The notes: generated from the letters alone by a model not told the origin. A stretch of 64,000 bases of DNA from Macrotis lagotis (GCF_037893015.1 NC_133666.1:617444974-617508973); one strand, 5' to 3'. Positions 33,780-46,754 are shown, counted from the stretch's first letter. Numbers and translations: made by a program.

Positions 33780-35560
33780 TTGCTGCTGCTTGTTGATGTT
33801 TTTGTTGGACTCAACATTGCCACTCTCTCTACCTCCTTCAGTCAGTAACCTCCCCTCCTCTGAAGTTCATGATACTCATGTTCACTAGTCAAACAAAATT
33901 CTGGTACTAGTTATCTACTGACTTCCAAGATACTTTCCATCTTTCCTCCATGAGTTCAGAACTTGGCTCACAGTCTCTCCTCTTCACCTCCTACCCTCAT
34001 ATTAGGTTCTTCAACATCCATTCTGAAATGTCTTCAAACACCCTAATGAACCACTTATTCAACTTACCTATTTCCTATGACCTACTCCACTCTGCCTAAA
34101 ATAATCCCAGAGATAGTCATACCCTTGATCCTGCTGGTACCTACAAATGTCCCACTTCTATTCTCATGAACTCTCACATTCCTTTATCCAGTCATAATTG
34201 ATTGTCTTTTCACATCTATCTCTTCCTTGAAACCCCAATCCCTGTTTTTAATGCTCCATACAACCTTCAATTGCTCCACTACTCATATATTTCTCAAGCT
34301 TCTTCATCTTAACTCCTTTGTGAGTCACTTCACCCTACACTATCTTCTCCTATGGAGTCACTTATCCCCTTATTCTTTCACTGATCTTGCCAAGTCAAGC
34401 CTTAGCCTTGGTTTATTCTGATCATCTATTGTCTTTGCTCTTACTCATGGACTACTGAATAAGACTGGAGAAAATCATGAAACCATGCTTACTGTCTATT
34501 ATAGCTTTATGCTACATATCCTCAAATAAACCTTCATGCTTTCAAGGCAATCCTTTTTAAACCTCTGTAGTAAACTCAATATCATTCCCCACGGTGCCTT
34601 TTCTAAATTTTTTTCATTTCTCCCCACCCTTTCATGACTCTCAGTTACTAAATTTATCTCATATTTCAACATCAACAAAAATTAAGGTACTTTACCATGA
34701 GCTCCTTCTTATCCCTCCCCTTTTATCTCAAATCATCCAGATATCCTCCTTTGTCTCACAAAAGTAATTCCATATAAATACACAAAGCTATCCAGCCTTC
34801 TCCCCTCTACCTTTCCTACTCCATCAATTAGCTTCAATCTCCCTCTATCTAATGACCACTTTCCTATTGTTCATAAACACATCTCTGTCTCTTCCATTCT
34901 CCAAAAAAAAAAAAGCTCACTTAATCTATCCATTCCCACTAAGTATCATCCCACATCTCTCATGCTTTTTGTGGCTCCACCCCTTGAGAAAGATATCTAC
35001 AATCAAGACCTCCACTTCCTTTCTTCTCACTGTCTTCTTAACCCTTTACAATCTAGCTTCCAACCTCATCATTCAACTGAAACTGCTCTCTCCAAAGTTA
35101 TGGCTGAGCTCTTGATCTACAAATCTAATGGCCTTTTATTCATTTTCATCCCCTTGACTTCTCTGCAGTCTTTGATACTTTCAATCATGCTTTTATTGTC
35201 CCTTGATACTCTCATCTCTCTAGGTTTTCATGACATTACTTTCTCCTGGTTCTCCTCCTTCTAGTTTGACTACTCCTACTCAATCTCCATTGTCTAATCT
35301 TTATCCAGGTCATAAATACAAACTGTAAGTGTCCCACCCTTTTTTCTTCTCCCTCTAGACTATTTCACCTGGTGATCTCATCAACTCCCATAGATTAAAC
35401 CATCCTCACTGATAATTCTTAGATCTATTTATTCAGTACTAACTTCCCTCCTAAATTCCAAGCTCTCATTTCCAACTGCTTATCATATAACTCTAAATAA
35501 ATGTCCTTTATACAGGCATCTTAAACACATGTACAAAATTGAATTCATTATTTTTCTCAC
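33780..35560 (+). mobile_element. L2 LINE, ORF2 relic
   Basis: Around 35040-35265 the translation gives 'HHSTETALSKVMAELLI' and, after frame slips, 'LISLGFHDITFSWFSSF'. These match the L2 reverse-transcriptase palm as I recall it. Upstream to about 33780 the C/T-rich sequence keeps the L2 base bias but no frame. It is old: many stops, and the catalytic aspartate box is not readable. Ends are approximate. Confidence 0.75.
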
Positions 35561-36180
35561 CCTCTTCTGAATGAGAGTGGGAGATTGTTCTCATCCAAAA
35601 GGGAAAATGAAAAGATGACATTAAAGCACAATCCCTTAGGGACTAGTATTAAGGTGCAACATGGGTCTCACAATGAATTTTGTCTGAGAAAAAAGTCACC
35701 CTGAGAGTCTGCCTTCTTTGAACAAAGATTTTATTTCCTAGGATTGTATCTCACCCCTGGAAATACAGATAATCCTAACCAAGGCTAGAAAATGACCATT
35801 TCTAAGGATGTGTTGTCTCTTACCTCTCTGTTTAGGGAAGAAAGCAATGAATATAACCAAGGACTCAGATTCACCTTACTTCCTATCGCCACCATTGCCA
35901 AATAGAATGAGAAAAGGAAGAGAAATTATTTCTCAACCCTGACTGGACAAACAAGGGAGAAGTACTGAAAAAGTTCAGAAAACAGAGTTATCTATCTCTC
36001 TTTAGGTCTTCTAATATCTATCAAATAAGCAGTTTTTCCTGACCCTGAGATGAATCATCTTCAATGAAGCTCTCATCTCACGGATCAGACAAAGGCAAAT
36101 CTCCTGATTTTCAAGAAGTAGAAAAGAATTAATTCTATAGTCTATTTACTAGTGACCCCAGTGGCAATTTCTAACAAAAT
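35561..36180. other. No gene recognised
   Basis: Unique-looking. It could be a decayed LTR, but I find no paired repeat or primer-binding site. Confidence 0.35.
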
Positions 36181-36189
36181 TTTAGAATG

Positions 36190-36352
36190 TAGAGACAGCT
36201 ACAGGTGGCACAATGGATTGAGTACCAGTCCTAGAGACAGAGGACCTGAGTTCAAATCTGAACTCAGATACTTGATACTTACTAGCTGTGTGACCTTGAA
36301 CAAATTACTTAACCCATTGCCTTGCAAAAAAAAAGAAAGAAAGAAAGAAAAA
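36190..36352 (+). mobile_element. WSINE1-like SINE
   Basis: 'gagacagctacaggtggcac' to a tail that has expanded into (GAAA)n. The flanks 'agaattaattctatag' (5') and 'agaagaattctataatg' (3') look like a decayed target-site duplication. Confidence 0.88.
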
Positions 36353-36539
36353 GAAGAATTCTATAATGTACTATTAAGGGGATGTTTAGAAAACTAGAAA
36401 AGGAAGCAGGTTTCACAAAAGGCGACTAGCATTGTTTTATCAAAAATAGGTTATGCTGGACTAAAATGATTTCCCTTTTTGGATAGGGTTATTAGTCTGA
36501 TAGAACAGAGAATAACTTCAGTGATCATTTGCCAAACTT

Positions 36540-36725
36540 TTAGGAAAGTATAAGGGAAGGAAGGAAATAAACAATTATTAAGTGCCTATTACTAAACTAA
36601 GTCAGGCAGAGGTTAAGTGACTTGCACAGATCACATAGCTAGTAAGTATCTAGGTCAAATTTGAAATCAGGTCTTCAGGTCTCTAGGCCCAGAGTGCTAA
36701 CTACTGTGCCACCTAGTTGCTAAGT
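36540..36725 (-). mobile_element. MIR/WSINE-type SINE, antisense
   Basis: 'gaggttaagtgacttgcaca', 'ctagtaagtatctaggtc' and 'taactactgtgccacctagt'. Confidence 0.75.
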
Positions 36726-37402
36726 TAATAATTTACATTTCTTCCTTTAAAAACTCAAAAGCATTTAAGGCTTCCCAGTATTTAAAACTGTCTGACCCAC
36801 TCTATAGGAGGGGGAAAAAATAAAACAAACTAAAAATAGTTGAAAGAAAAAATGTTATTTTTTAAAAACAATTTATTTCTCTCAGACAGAAAGTCTGATC
36901 CCAAAGGATCTCTGAGAACATGTGGAACTCTCCCAACTGACACTGGGGTCTTGTCGCCACATTACTCTCAGGAGAAAAACTAAAATGATCTGGGGAAAAA
37001 AAAAATGTCTCCAATTTAATCCCTTCAGCACACAGGACAACCCATACATTTGCTCAACAAATACTCTGCAAATTCATAGAGAAATTCAAAAGCAGATCCA
37101 AATAAAATTCCTTCAGGGATCCCTGCAAAAGAGAAGTAAAACAATCCTTCTCCAATGAATCCCTATAGAGTAAACACATAGTAATGCTTGTGGACTGACT
37201 AATTTACTTCTGAGCACATCTAGTCAAACTTGTGTCTTAGTAGAAATTCTATTTACAACATAATTGACAAGTTGTCACCCAGGCCTTCACTTAAAAAAGT
37301 TCAATTACTAGTAACCCACTATCTCATAAGACTGTCCATTTCAATTTAGCATAACTGTCAAGGAATATGGTTTTTTTTTCCTTACATCAAGATTAAATCT
37401 AC
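36726..37402. other. No gene recognised
   Basis: No domain-bearing frame and no repeat I can name with confidence. Confidence 0.35.
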
Positions 37403-37417
37403 ATCTCTGAAATTTCT

Positions 37418-37577
37418 TTTTTTTTAGGTTTTTTTTTTTTGCAAGGCAAATGGGGTTAAGTGGCTTGCCCAAGACCACACAGCTAGGTAATTTTTAAGTG
37501 TCGGAGACAGGATTTGAACCCAGGTACTCCTGACTCCAGGGCTGGTGCTTTATCCACTGCGCCACCTAGCCACCCCT
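37418..37577 (-). mobile_element. WSINE1-like SINE, antisense, with target-site duplication
   Basis: The poly(T) tail leads into 'gcaaggcaaatggggttaag' and the element ends 'gccacctagccacccc'. The flanks atctctgaaatttct (37403-37417) and atctctgcaatttct (37578-37592) match at 14 of 15 bases. Confidence 0.95.
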
Positions 37578-37840
37578 ATCTCTGCAATTTCTATCCATTG
37601 CCCCTTATTCTTCCCTTGGAGATCTGAAAGCATAAGCTTTATCCTTCTATCATATTATAGTCCTTTATATTTATTAATAAAAACAATTATCATGTCACCC
37701 CTCTATATTTCCAGTTCCTTCAACTGATCCTCTTATGGTAGGGTTCCATTCTGGTGCCCCTATACATTTGAACATGCTCAGCTTGTCATTATCCTTCCTG
37801 AAGGAGGAAACATCAAGACTGAATCTAATCGTCCATGTAG
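37578..37840 (+). mobile_element. L3/CR1-type LINE fragment
   Basis: 'tccattgccccttattcttc', 'atcatgtcacccctctatat' and 'ttccttcaactgatcctctt' match old L3/CR1 3' sequence. It is the host into which the preceding SINE inserted. Confidence 0.6.
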
Positions 37841-37904
37841 GGGTTTGACTGGTAAGTAGAGAGCTGTACCTGTCTCAGGTACTATATCAAACTGTTATCT
37901 CATA

Positions 37905-38340
37905 GAGAGACAGCTAGGTGGTATGGCAGAGAAAGTTCTGGGTCTAGAGTCAAGAAAAATCCAATTTGGGGGGGCGGGGCGGCTACGTGGTTCAGAGCCT
38001 GGGTCCTGAAATCAGGAGAACCTGAGTTCAAATCCAATCTCAAATGAACATTTACTAGCTGTTGGACTGTAGGCAAGTCACTTCACTCTGCTTGCCTCAA
38101 AAAATAAGTAAATAAATTCATAAAACAAAAAAAACTCGAGTTCAAATTCATCCTCAGAACTTAATAGCCATGAGACACTAAACCATTCATTTAACCTCTG
38201 CTTGCTTTAGTCTTCAACTGCAATATTGAGATCATAATAGATAGGACCTGCCTCCCAGGGCCATGATGAAGATCAATTGAGATTACATTGGTAATGTGCT
38301 TCACTCTGTGCTTAGTTTATAATAAGCACTAAATAAATGA
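37905..38340 (+). mobile_element. MIR-type SINE split by a second SINE
   Basis: The host head is at 37905-37965 (gacagctaggtggtatggc; tctagagtcaagaaaaatcc). Its continuation from about 38137 (gagttcaaattcatcctcag) runs to a MIR tail at 38340 (aataagcactaaataaatg). Between them, at about 37970-38135, is another SINE with an (AAAT)-like tail. Confidence 0.75.
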
Positions 38341-38564
38341 TTGTTTCCTTCTTTCCTTCATCCCCCCAAACTCCCCTAATACTGTTTATAAGCCTTGCCT
38401 TTCATGTGATTATTTTTTAATTCATATGTAAGGCTTTAGATTTATAAGCAATAAATTTTACCTTATGAGATTTGGTCAAGGGTCCTAACTTGCAAAGATC
38501 TTTTTGGTATTCTGATTCTATCAAGCAATATTTTGCCTATTCTCCCTAGTTCATGGTCATTTAA

Positions 38565-38780
38565 GAGGTGGCTAGATGGGGCAGTCAATAGAGCATGGGG
38601 CAAGAGGTCAGAAACCAAGTTCAAATCCAGCTTCAATTAGCTGCTTGACCCTGGACAAGTCAATTAACCTTTGTTTACCTCAGTCTTCTCATCTATAAAA
38701 TACATATAATGATAATAGTACCTACCTGCCAGGGTAATTCTAAGGATCTAATAAAATATTATCTGTAAAGCCTTTTTATT
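38565..38780 (+). mobile_element. MIR-type SINE
   Basis: 'gaggtggctagatggggcag', 'tgcttgaccctggacaagtc' and 'cagtcttctcatctataaaa'. Confidence 0.75.
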
Positions 38781-38784
38781 ATTG

Positions 38785-38960
38785 CTCAGTCATTTATCAG
38801 TCATGTCTGACTCTTTACACAATGATATTGTTAATGTGTATAACGTTCTCCTGGTTCTGCTCATTTCACTCAACATCAGTTGATGCAAGTCTTGCCAGGC
38901 TTTTCTGAAGTCCATACACTCAATATTAAATATTTTTAAAAAGAAAATAGCAATCATGAA
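38785..38960 (-). mobile_element. SINE scrap plus L1 3' UTR fragment, antisense
   Basis: 'tcagtcatgtctgactcttt' is a MAR 3' end. It is followed by antisense L1 tail 'ttctcctggttctgctcatt' and 'cactcaacatcagttgatgc'. Confidence 0.65.
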
Positions 38961-39465
38961 TCTCTTCTCACCCTATTCTTCCAAAAATATTTTCTTCACC
39001 CAGTATAAATGGAGCCAGTTTTTTTTGAGCAATCATTTAGAGAGATTAAAGGTCTTTCCCAAGAGTGTAAAACAAGTCAGTATTAGAGACTAGACTAGAC
39101 TCATTGCAATGTCCTTTACATTTCATCTCAACCAAACAGTCTCCACCATCATCAGCAGTTTTGAGTTTGACTGTGGAGATACAGAGGAATTGATGTAAAG
39201 AAGACATCTTCTTTATAGGGAATATATGATAGGGAAAGAAGTGAAAATATAGAGTCATCAACAAATTAAGTGACATATATTCCAACAAATTCTAGAGGGT
39301 CCCTATCACAACACTTTAGAAACAAATATCAAATCCTCTAATTGGCACTTAAAGATTTTTATAGCCAACCCTTACCTATGCTTCCAGTCTTCCTACACTA
39401 CTCCCCTCACACATTCTATGACTACTGTTCCTCAAGAATGAGAATCCATCTCTGGATTCTATGTA
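38961..39465. other. No gene recognised
   Basis: No supported feature. Confidence 0.35.
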
Positions 39466-39905
39466 TTTTTTTTAAATAAAAGGAAGATTTTATCTATTTT
39501 GAATTTTAAAATTTTTCCCCAATCTTGCTTCCCTCCCCCCACTCCCCACAGAAAACAGTCTATTAGTCTTTACAATGTTTCCATGGTATGCATTGGTCTA
39601 AGCTGAATGTGATGAGAGAAAAATCATATCCTTAAGGAAGAAAAATAAAGTATAAGAGATAGCAAAATTATATAATAAGATAACGGGTTTTTTTAATTAC
39701 GGGTTAGTCTTTGGTCTCTATTCAAACTCCGAAATTCTTTCTCTGACTACGGCTGGTGTTCTTCATCGGAGAGAGTCCAAAATTGTGCCTGATTGTTGCA
39801 CTAATGGAATGAGCAAGTCCATTAAGTTTGACCATCACCCCCATGTTGTTGTTAGGGTATGCATTGTTCTTCTGGTTCTGCTCATCTTGCTCAGCATCAG
39901 TTCAT
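39466..39905 (-). mobile_element. L1 3' UTR, antisense
   Basis: It reads back to back with the 45.1-45.5 kb L1 tail: 'atgtttccatggtatgcatt', 'attagtctttggtctc', 'gttgcactaatggaatgagc' and 'ttctggttctgctcatcttg'. Confidence 0.8.
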
Positions 39906-40204
39906 GCAAACTCCCAGAATATTCCTTTTTCCTCTCCCCTGCTTTTCAATCCCTTTCCCACCCATCTCATTGCTAGGACCTTCATTCAATAATATCTTCC
40001 ATTTAAATTGCTTCTTGAATATACAAAGTTATTTGTATGCTGTCCCTTACATTGGTATGCAAGGTGTTTGTAGGAAAAATTATTTTTATTTAACCTATTT
40101 TTATATACCCATTGCTGGTATGATATTTGGCATATAACAAGCACTTAGTAATTTATGTTGACTGAATTGGCCAATGAGGGCAACATAGAAGAAGGACATC
40201 TTTA

Positions 40205-40455
40205 CATATATATAATTCTAAAGCACTTGTGATGGAAAATACCATCCACATTCAGAGAAGGAACTATAGAGTTTGAATGCAGACCAAAGTATAATCTTTA
40301 CAATTATTTAAAATTTGTTTTATGTTTCATGATTTTGTCCCTCTCATGATTTTCCCCTTTTGTTTAGGAAGGAAACAGAGGGAAGGAGAAAACTGTGGAA
40401 CTCAAAACTTGACAAAAAAAGTTGAAAACTATCTTTGAATGTAGTTGGAAAAAAG
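40205..40455 (+). mobile_element. L1 3' UTR end
   Basis: 'gatggaaaataccatccaca', 'gagtttgaatgcagacca', then 'gaactcaaaacttgac' and 'aaactatctttgaatgtag'. Confidence 0.75.
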
Positions 40456-40459
40456 ATTT

Positions 40460-41000
40460 TAGTTCCAAAATCTAGCTCCCCCTATCTTTCCCTGAATATA
40501 CATGTGTAATTATATAATATACAAGTTTTATAGGTGTACAGTGCTGTAAAACATTTCCATATCAGTCATTTTGTACAAGCAGACTTGAATTTTTAAAACC
40601 CTGAGAAAGAAAAAAAGTGAAAATAGCAGGCTTCAGGTTGTATTCAAATAGTATCAGTTATTTCTCAGGAGGCAGATAGCATTCTTCATTAGTTTTGTGG
40701 GATTGTGTTAGATCATTGTATTGCTGAGATTAGCTAAGTCATTCAGAGTTTTTTACCTTATAACATTGCTATTACTGTTCTGGTTCTGCTTATTTCACTT
40801 TGCATCAGTTCATGAAAGTCTTTCCAAGTTTTTCTGAAATCATCCTGCTTATCATTTCTTATAGCACAACAATATTCCATTACAACATGATTGGTATTTT
40901 CAACTATTTCAAGGACCATTTGGTCCTTGGGGAATATATATGGTAAACAATACATTGCTCTGATTCCATTGCTTCTCACCTTTTCCTTAATACTGGGCTT
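40460..41000 (-). mobile_element. L1 3' UTR, antisense
   Basis: 'tgttctggttctgcttattt', 'cactttgcatcagttcatga' and 'agcacaacaatattccatta' are antisense L1 tail. It lies tail to tail with the plus-strand L1 end at 40205-40455. Confidence 0.7.
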
Positions 41001-41019
41001 CTTTGTTCTCCATTTCCTA

Positions 41020-41215
41020 GTCTAAATTGATTGCCTTGTATCCAAGGCCATCTCCAGGCATCTTGATCCATATCTGGTCACTGGACTCAGATGGTTCTGG
41101 AGGAGAAAATGAGGTTGATTACTTAGCACAGCCCCCCCCCCCACTAAAATCCAAACCATGTGCTTGTCATGGCATCACCTCCCTGATGTCATGGTCTTCA
41201 AGAACAAAGGACAAC
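41020..41215 (+). mobile_element. Long-bodied SINE, 3' body
   Basis: 'gccatctccaggcatcttga', 'ggactcagatggttctggag' and 'tgtcatggcatcacctccct'. The tRNA-like head is missing. Confidence 0.8.
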
Positions 41216-41234
41216 AAAAATCAAAACAAACAAA

Positions 41235-41355
41235 CTGACTCTTTATGACTCCCTTTGGAGTTTTCTTGGAAAAGATGTTGGAGTGCTTTGCCATTTCCTT
41301 TGCTAGCTCATTTTACAGATTGAGGAACTGAGGCTACAGGGTTAAGTAAATAGTC
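41235..41355 (-). mobile_element. MAR-type SINE fragment, antisense
   Basis: 'tggagttttcttggaaaaga', 'tttgccatttcctttgctag' and 'ctcattttacagattgagg'. Confidence 0.8.
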
Positions 41356-41649
41356 TTCCTAACTTCAGGTACAGCAATTAATCCATTTAACTATTACAAC
41401 CTTTATATAGGCTTTAATAGCTTCAAGCTTTCTGGGACACCATGTATTTATGTATATGGATAAGTATATATGGAGAAGGAAATGGCAAACTACTCCAACA
41501 TCTCTGACAAGCAAACCCCAAATGGAATAACAAAGAGTTGAATAAAACCAAAACAACTGAAAGTCAAATAGTACATGAATACTTATGTATACATATATAT
41601 GTGTATGTATATATATATATATATCTCCATAGAGATATACATATATGCA

Positions 41650-41832
41650 TATAATTAAATACTATTCCCCCAAAATAGAAATATTTCTCAAAAGAAGAAT
41701 TGCAAACTATAAACAGCATATGAAAGAATCCTAAACACTAATAATAGGAAAAATATAAATCAAATCAAGACTGAGGTTTTATCTCATATATTGCAAATTG
41801 ATAATGATGACCAAAGAAATAATCGATACTGG
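41650..41832 (+). mobile_element. L1 ORF2-end fragment
   Basis: 'atatttctcaaaagaagaat', 'tgcaaactataaacagcata' and 'gactgaggttttatctcata' match L1 near the end of ORF2, out of order relative to the larger L1 that follows. It is therefore a separate fragment. Confidence 0.65.
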
Positions 41833-41995
41833 GGTGGCTAGGTGGCACAGTGGATAGAGCACTGGCCCTGGAATCAGGAGTACCTGGGTTCAAATCCGGT
41901 CTCAGACACTTAATAATTACCTAGCTGTGCAGCCTTGGGCAAGCCATTTAACCCCATTTGCCTTGCAAAAACCTAAAAAAACCTAAAAAAAAAAA
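41833..41995 (+). mobile_element. WSINE1-like SINE at the 5' edge of an L1
   Basis: Complete element, 'ggggtggctaggtggcacag' to an A-rich tail. I could not find a clear target-site duplication. Confidence 0.9.
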
Positions 41996-44900
41996 ACTCT
42001 ACTGGTGGGAGACCTCAACCTCCTGCTCTCAGATTTATATAAATCTTACCACAAAATAAGCAAGAAGGAAGCTAAGGAGGTAAATAGAATATTAGGAAAC
42101 CTAGACATGATAGACCTGTGGAGGAAACTGGGGGATAAAAAGGAATATACTTTTTTCTGCAGTATATGGCACTTACACAAAAATTGGCCATGTACTAGGG
42201 CATAAAAACCTCATAATCAATTGCAGAAAGGCAGAAATAGTGAATATATTTTTCTCAGATCAGAATGCAATAAAAATCACATGCAATGTTGGGCCAGGGA
42301 GATATAGACCCAAAACTAATTGAAAACTAAATAACTTCATTTTAAAGAATGAGTGGATCAAGTAGCAAATTATACGAAGAATTATTTCATCCTAGATAAT
42401 GACAATAATGAAACAACATACTGAAACTTATGGGATACAGCCAAGGTAATTGTCAGTGGGTATATTATATCTTTAAATGCCTACATGAATAATTTAGAGA
42501 AAGAGGAAATCAATGAACTAAACATACAACTAAAAAATTAGAGAAAGAACAAATAAATTAAAAGCCCCCAATTAAATACTAAATGAGAAATTCTCAAAAT
42601 TAAGGGAGAAATTAATAAAATCAAAAGCAAGAAAACTATTGAACTAATAAATAAAATTGAATTGGTTTTATGAAAAAAACAATGACATTGATAAACCTCT
42701 GGTTACTTTGATTAAAAAAAGAAAGAAGAAAACTGAATTGCTAGTATCATAAATAAAAAAGATGAACTCATCACCAATAAGGAGGAAATTAAAGTAATAA
42801 TTCAGAATTATTTTGCCCAACTCTATGCCAATAAATTTGATAATCTAAGTGAAATAGATGAATATTTACAAAAATATAAGTTGCCCAGGTTAAATGAAGA
42901 GGAAATTAAATACCTATAAATACCTATAACCCTATCTCAGAAAAAGAAATTCAATAAGCCATTACTGAACTCCCTAAGAAAAACTCTCTAGGGTCAGATG
43001 GATTCATAAGTGAATTCTATCAAACATTTAAAGAACAATCGGTTCCAATTCTATAAACTCTTTGGAAAAATAGGTGAAAACAGAACTCTGTCTAACTCTT
43101 TCTATGACACCAATATGGTGCTGATACCATAGGAAGAGTTAAAAACAGAGAAAGAAAATTATAGCCCAGTCTCCCTGATGAATATAGATGCAAAAATCTT
43201 AAATAAAAATCTCAACAAAATGATTACAACAAGTTATTACTAGAATAATACATTATGAACAAGAAGGATTTATCCCAGGAATGCAGGGTTGGTTCAGTAT
43301 TGAGAAAACTTTGATATAATTGATATAAATTTGATATAAAATTGAGATATATAAATATATATATAATTGATATAACTAATTATATCAATGACAAACCTAT
43401 CAGAAATCATATGACTATATTAATAGATGCTGAAAAAGCTTTTGAAAAAATACAACACCCATTCCTACTAAAAACAGTAGAGAGTGTAGGAATAAATGTA
43501 TTGTTCCTTAGAGTAATAAGCAGTATCTATCTGAAACCATCAACAAGCATTATATGCAATGGGGCTAGGCTAGAGGCATTCTCAGTAAGATCAGGGGTGA
43601 AACAAGGATGCCCATTATCACCACTACTATTCAATATTGTATTAGAAATGTTAGCTTCAGTAATAAGAGAAGAAAAAGAAATTGAAGGAATTAGAATTGG
43701 GAAGGAAAAGGCAAAACTCACTCTTTGCAGATGTTAATCTGATGGTAAAAAAATTATCTAAAAAATAATTAGTAACTTTAGCAAAGTCACAGGATAGAAA
43801 ATAAACCCTCATAAATCTTCAACATTTCTATATATGACTAGCAAGATGCAGCAGAAAGAGATAGAAAAAGAAAGAAATCTCACTTAAAGTAACTTCAGAC
43901 AATATAAACTACTTGGGAGCCTACCTTCCAAGGCAGACTCAGAAACGTTTTGAAAACAATTACAAAACACTTCTCACACAAATAAAAATCAGATTTATAA
44001 CTGGGCAAATATCAACTGCTCATGAATAGGCCAAGCTAATATAATAAAAATGACAATTCTACCTAAATTTAACTACTTATTTAGTGCCCTACCAATCAAA
44101 ATTCTAAAAAATTACTTTAATGAGTTAGAAAAATTGTAAGTAAATTCATATGGAGAAATAAAAAGTCAAGAATTTCCAGGGATTCAATTAAAAAAAGTGC
44201 AAAAGGAGGTGACTTAGTCCTATCAGATCTAAAATTATATTATAAAGCATCAGTCATCAAAACTGTCTGGTATTGGCTAAGGAATAGAGTGGGAGATCAA
44301 TGGAATAGACTAGGTGCTATAGTAGGAAATGATTATAGTAATCTGCTATTTGATCAACCCAAAGAGTCCAGTTATTGGGATAAAAACTCTCTCTTCGATA
44401 AAAAACTATTGGGAAAATTGGAAATCAGTATGGCAGAAACTTGGATTAGACCAACACCTCACACTCTACACCAAGATAAGATAAAAATGGATACAGGATT
44501 TAGATATAAAAACAATATTATAAGCAAACTAGGAGATCAAGGAATAGTTTACCTGTCAGATCTATGGAAAAGGAAGCAGTGTATGATCAAGGAAGAGATG
44601 GAGAACACAATTAAAAACAAACTAGATAATTTCAATTACATAAAATTACAAAGCTTTGGCAATTGCTCTAAATCACTACTTCTTAGAGAAATTCAAATTA
44701 AAGCATCTCTGAGGTATCACCTCACACCTCTCAGATTGACCGATATGGCCAGAAAGGACAAAGATCAATGTTTGAAGGGATGTGGGAAATCTGGGACACT
44801 CATCCAACCTTTCTAGAGAGCAATTTGGAATTATGCCCAAAGGGCAACAGAAATGTGCATACCCTTTGATCCAGCAATACCACTACTGGGTCTATACCTT

Positions 44901-45540
44901 AAAGGGATTATGAAAAAGGGTAAAAACATCACATGTACAAAAATATTCATAGCATCCCTGTTTGTGGTGGCAAAGAATTGGAAATTGAGTGAATGTCCAT
45001 CATGGGAAATGATTTAATAAACTGTGGTATATGTATGTGATTGAACACTATTGTTCTATTAGACATCAAGAGGGATGGAAATTCAGGGAAGCCTGGAAGG
45101 ATTTGCATGAACTGATGTTGAGTGAGATGAGCAGAACCAGAAGAACATTGTATACCCTAAAAGCAACATGGGGGGGTGATGATGAACCTTAATGGACTTG
45201 CTCATTCCATTAGTGCAGCAATCAGGCACAATTTTGGGATAGCTGAGATGGAGAATACCATCTGCATCCAAAGAAAGATTTGTGGAGTTTGAACAAAGAC
45301 CAAAGACTATTACCTTTAATTTTAAAAAAGCTGTTAATCTTATGTAATTTTGCCATCTCTAATACTTTTTTTTCCTTTAAGGATATGATTTCTCTCTCTT
45401 CACATTCTACTTAGATCATTGTATACCACGGAAACAATGTAAAGAAAGACTAAGAGACTGCTTTCATGGTGGGGGGTGGGGGTAGGAAGCGAGATTAGGG
45501 GAAAAATTGTAAAATTCAAAATAAATAAATTTTTTTTAAA
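41996..45540 (+). mobile_element. L1 LINE, 5'-truncated, about 3.5 kb
   Basis: It begins inside the ORF2 endonuclease domain, runs through a broken reverse transcriptase and C-terminal region, and then a complete 3' UTR ending 'ttcaaaataaataaat'. The 3' UTR matches the copies at 20.5, 22.2 and 39.5 kb. 5' truncation is the usual outcome of target-primed reverse transcription. It is the largest L1 in the window and cannot encode active protein. Confidence 0.92.
42005..44816 (+). pseudogene. L1 ORF2 (endonuclease/reverse transcriptase), decayed
   Basis: Three readable blocks lie in separate frames. 42005-42205 gives the end of the endonuclease domain (GDLNLLLSD..., then a diverged YTFF...). 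43342-43737 gives reverse transcriptase with 'LIDAEKAFEKIQHPF' and 'GVKQGCPLSPLLFNIVLEML'. 44289-44816 gives the C-terminal region (GDQWNRLGAI; DLWKRKQCMI). At the catalytic site the family's F/YADD is read here as F-A-D-V (near 43727-43740), so the second catalytic aspartate is lost, and the frame stops at once. Many frameshifts separate the blocks. Confidence 0.88.
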
Positions 45541-46754
45541 AATCTGTGCTCGCAACCCTGAATTCTAAAAGAGGAACTAAATGAGCAGAAAAGCAACCTT
45601 TGGTCACCATTGAACTTCAGGTCAGGAAGTTACATTTCTGTCTAAAATGGAAAGGATATCTGCCCCCTACTTCCCACAGTACAGAGGCAAAGTTGGTGGC
45701 CTCAGGAGTCCTATCTAGTAGATTAATCATTGTTTCAAGACTAAGAATTATACCTCCAAAAGTAGGCTGAACTTGGAAACAGGAAGCCCCCTGGTTTCCT
45801 CATCTATAAGAGTCTTGTTTTTAACATCCTTTATGATGACTCAATCATCTTGAAATCTATATTTCTGAAAGGTCAGTAGAAAATGTGCAATTTGGTCACC
45901 CAGCCGGTAGCAATATCAAGATTTGAACCTCGGCTCTTTCCCCTGTCCCCATGTATTGTGAACTTGGGGAAATTGAGAAGCCAAAAGAGGAGACTGAACC
46001 CATAGCCAGATCACTAGGACACAAGATAGAACATGATAAAACCCATGTAAGTAAGAAGGACTCAAATGTCACCCATGTCTGAAATAACTTGGGTTTGCTG
46101 GAGCTTTTTTTTTGTATTCCCCTGAATAATTACTGTTTCTGAATCCTAGACAATGTGCCTATATTGGGTTGTTATTGTTTTTTTATCTCTGAGGTCTAAC
46201 CTAATTGGAGCTTGCCAGAAAGGGCATGCCATACACAAACCAATAAGCCAGAAGAAGAACAGAAAAAGATGCTGGGAAAGCCAGGTGTCACAGCATTCCA
46301 AGACAATCTGTACTGCATCTCAGGTTTGCTTCTCTTGAGGTCATGGCAGAGGAAAGGCTATGAGTAAAAACCTGGAGTAGATTCTGGGGCAACTAAACAA
46401 AGGTTCATTTTTACTAAGATTAGAGGTCAGAAGAGGAAATAGGTGATATTAGACTGGAAAATCTCATCTGAAGACAATTCTGGGAGAAAAAAAGGAAAAA
46501 GGGAGAAAGTTCGTGGGAGTCATCTTTAGCAAGAAAGAAGGTAGGGAGAGGATGATATCCTTGACTTGCAAAAAGGAAAACCTAGGTGAAGACTTGAACA
46601 TTAATCCATCCCTACTTACCCATCCCTTATCTGAGCTAAGACAACCAAAAATCATGAGGTCTTCTTCCTTTGTTGTCCAGTGAACCAGATGAGACCTAGG
46701 CTAGGATTAGAGGAGATCATGGAAGGCAGGGGGTCTAGTATCATGAGAGATACT
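45541..46754. other. No gene recognised
   Basis: Unique-looking sequence with no splice-flanked exon or named repeat. Open frames at 46153-46338 and 46464-46655 carry no domain. Confidence 0.4.
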
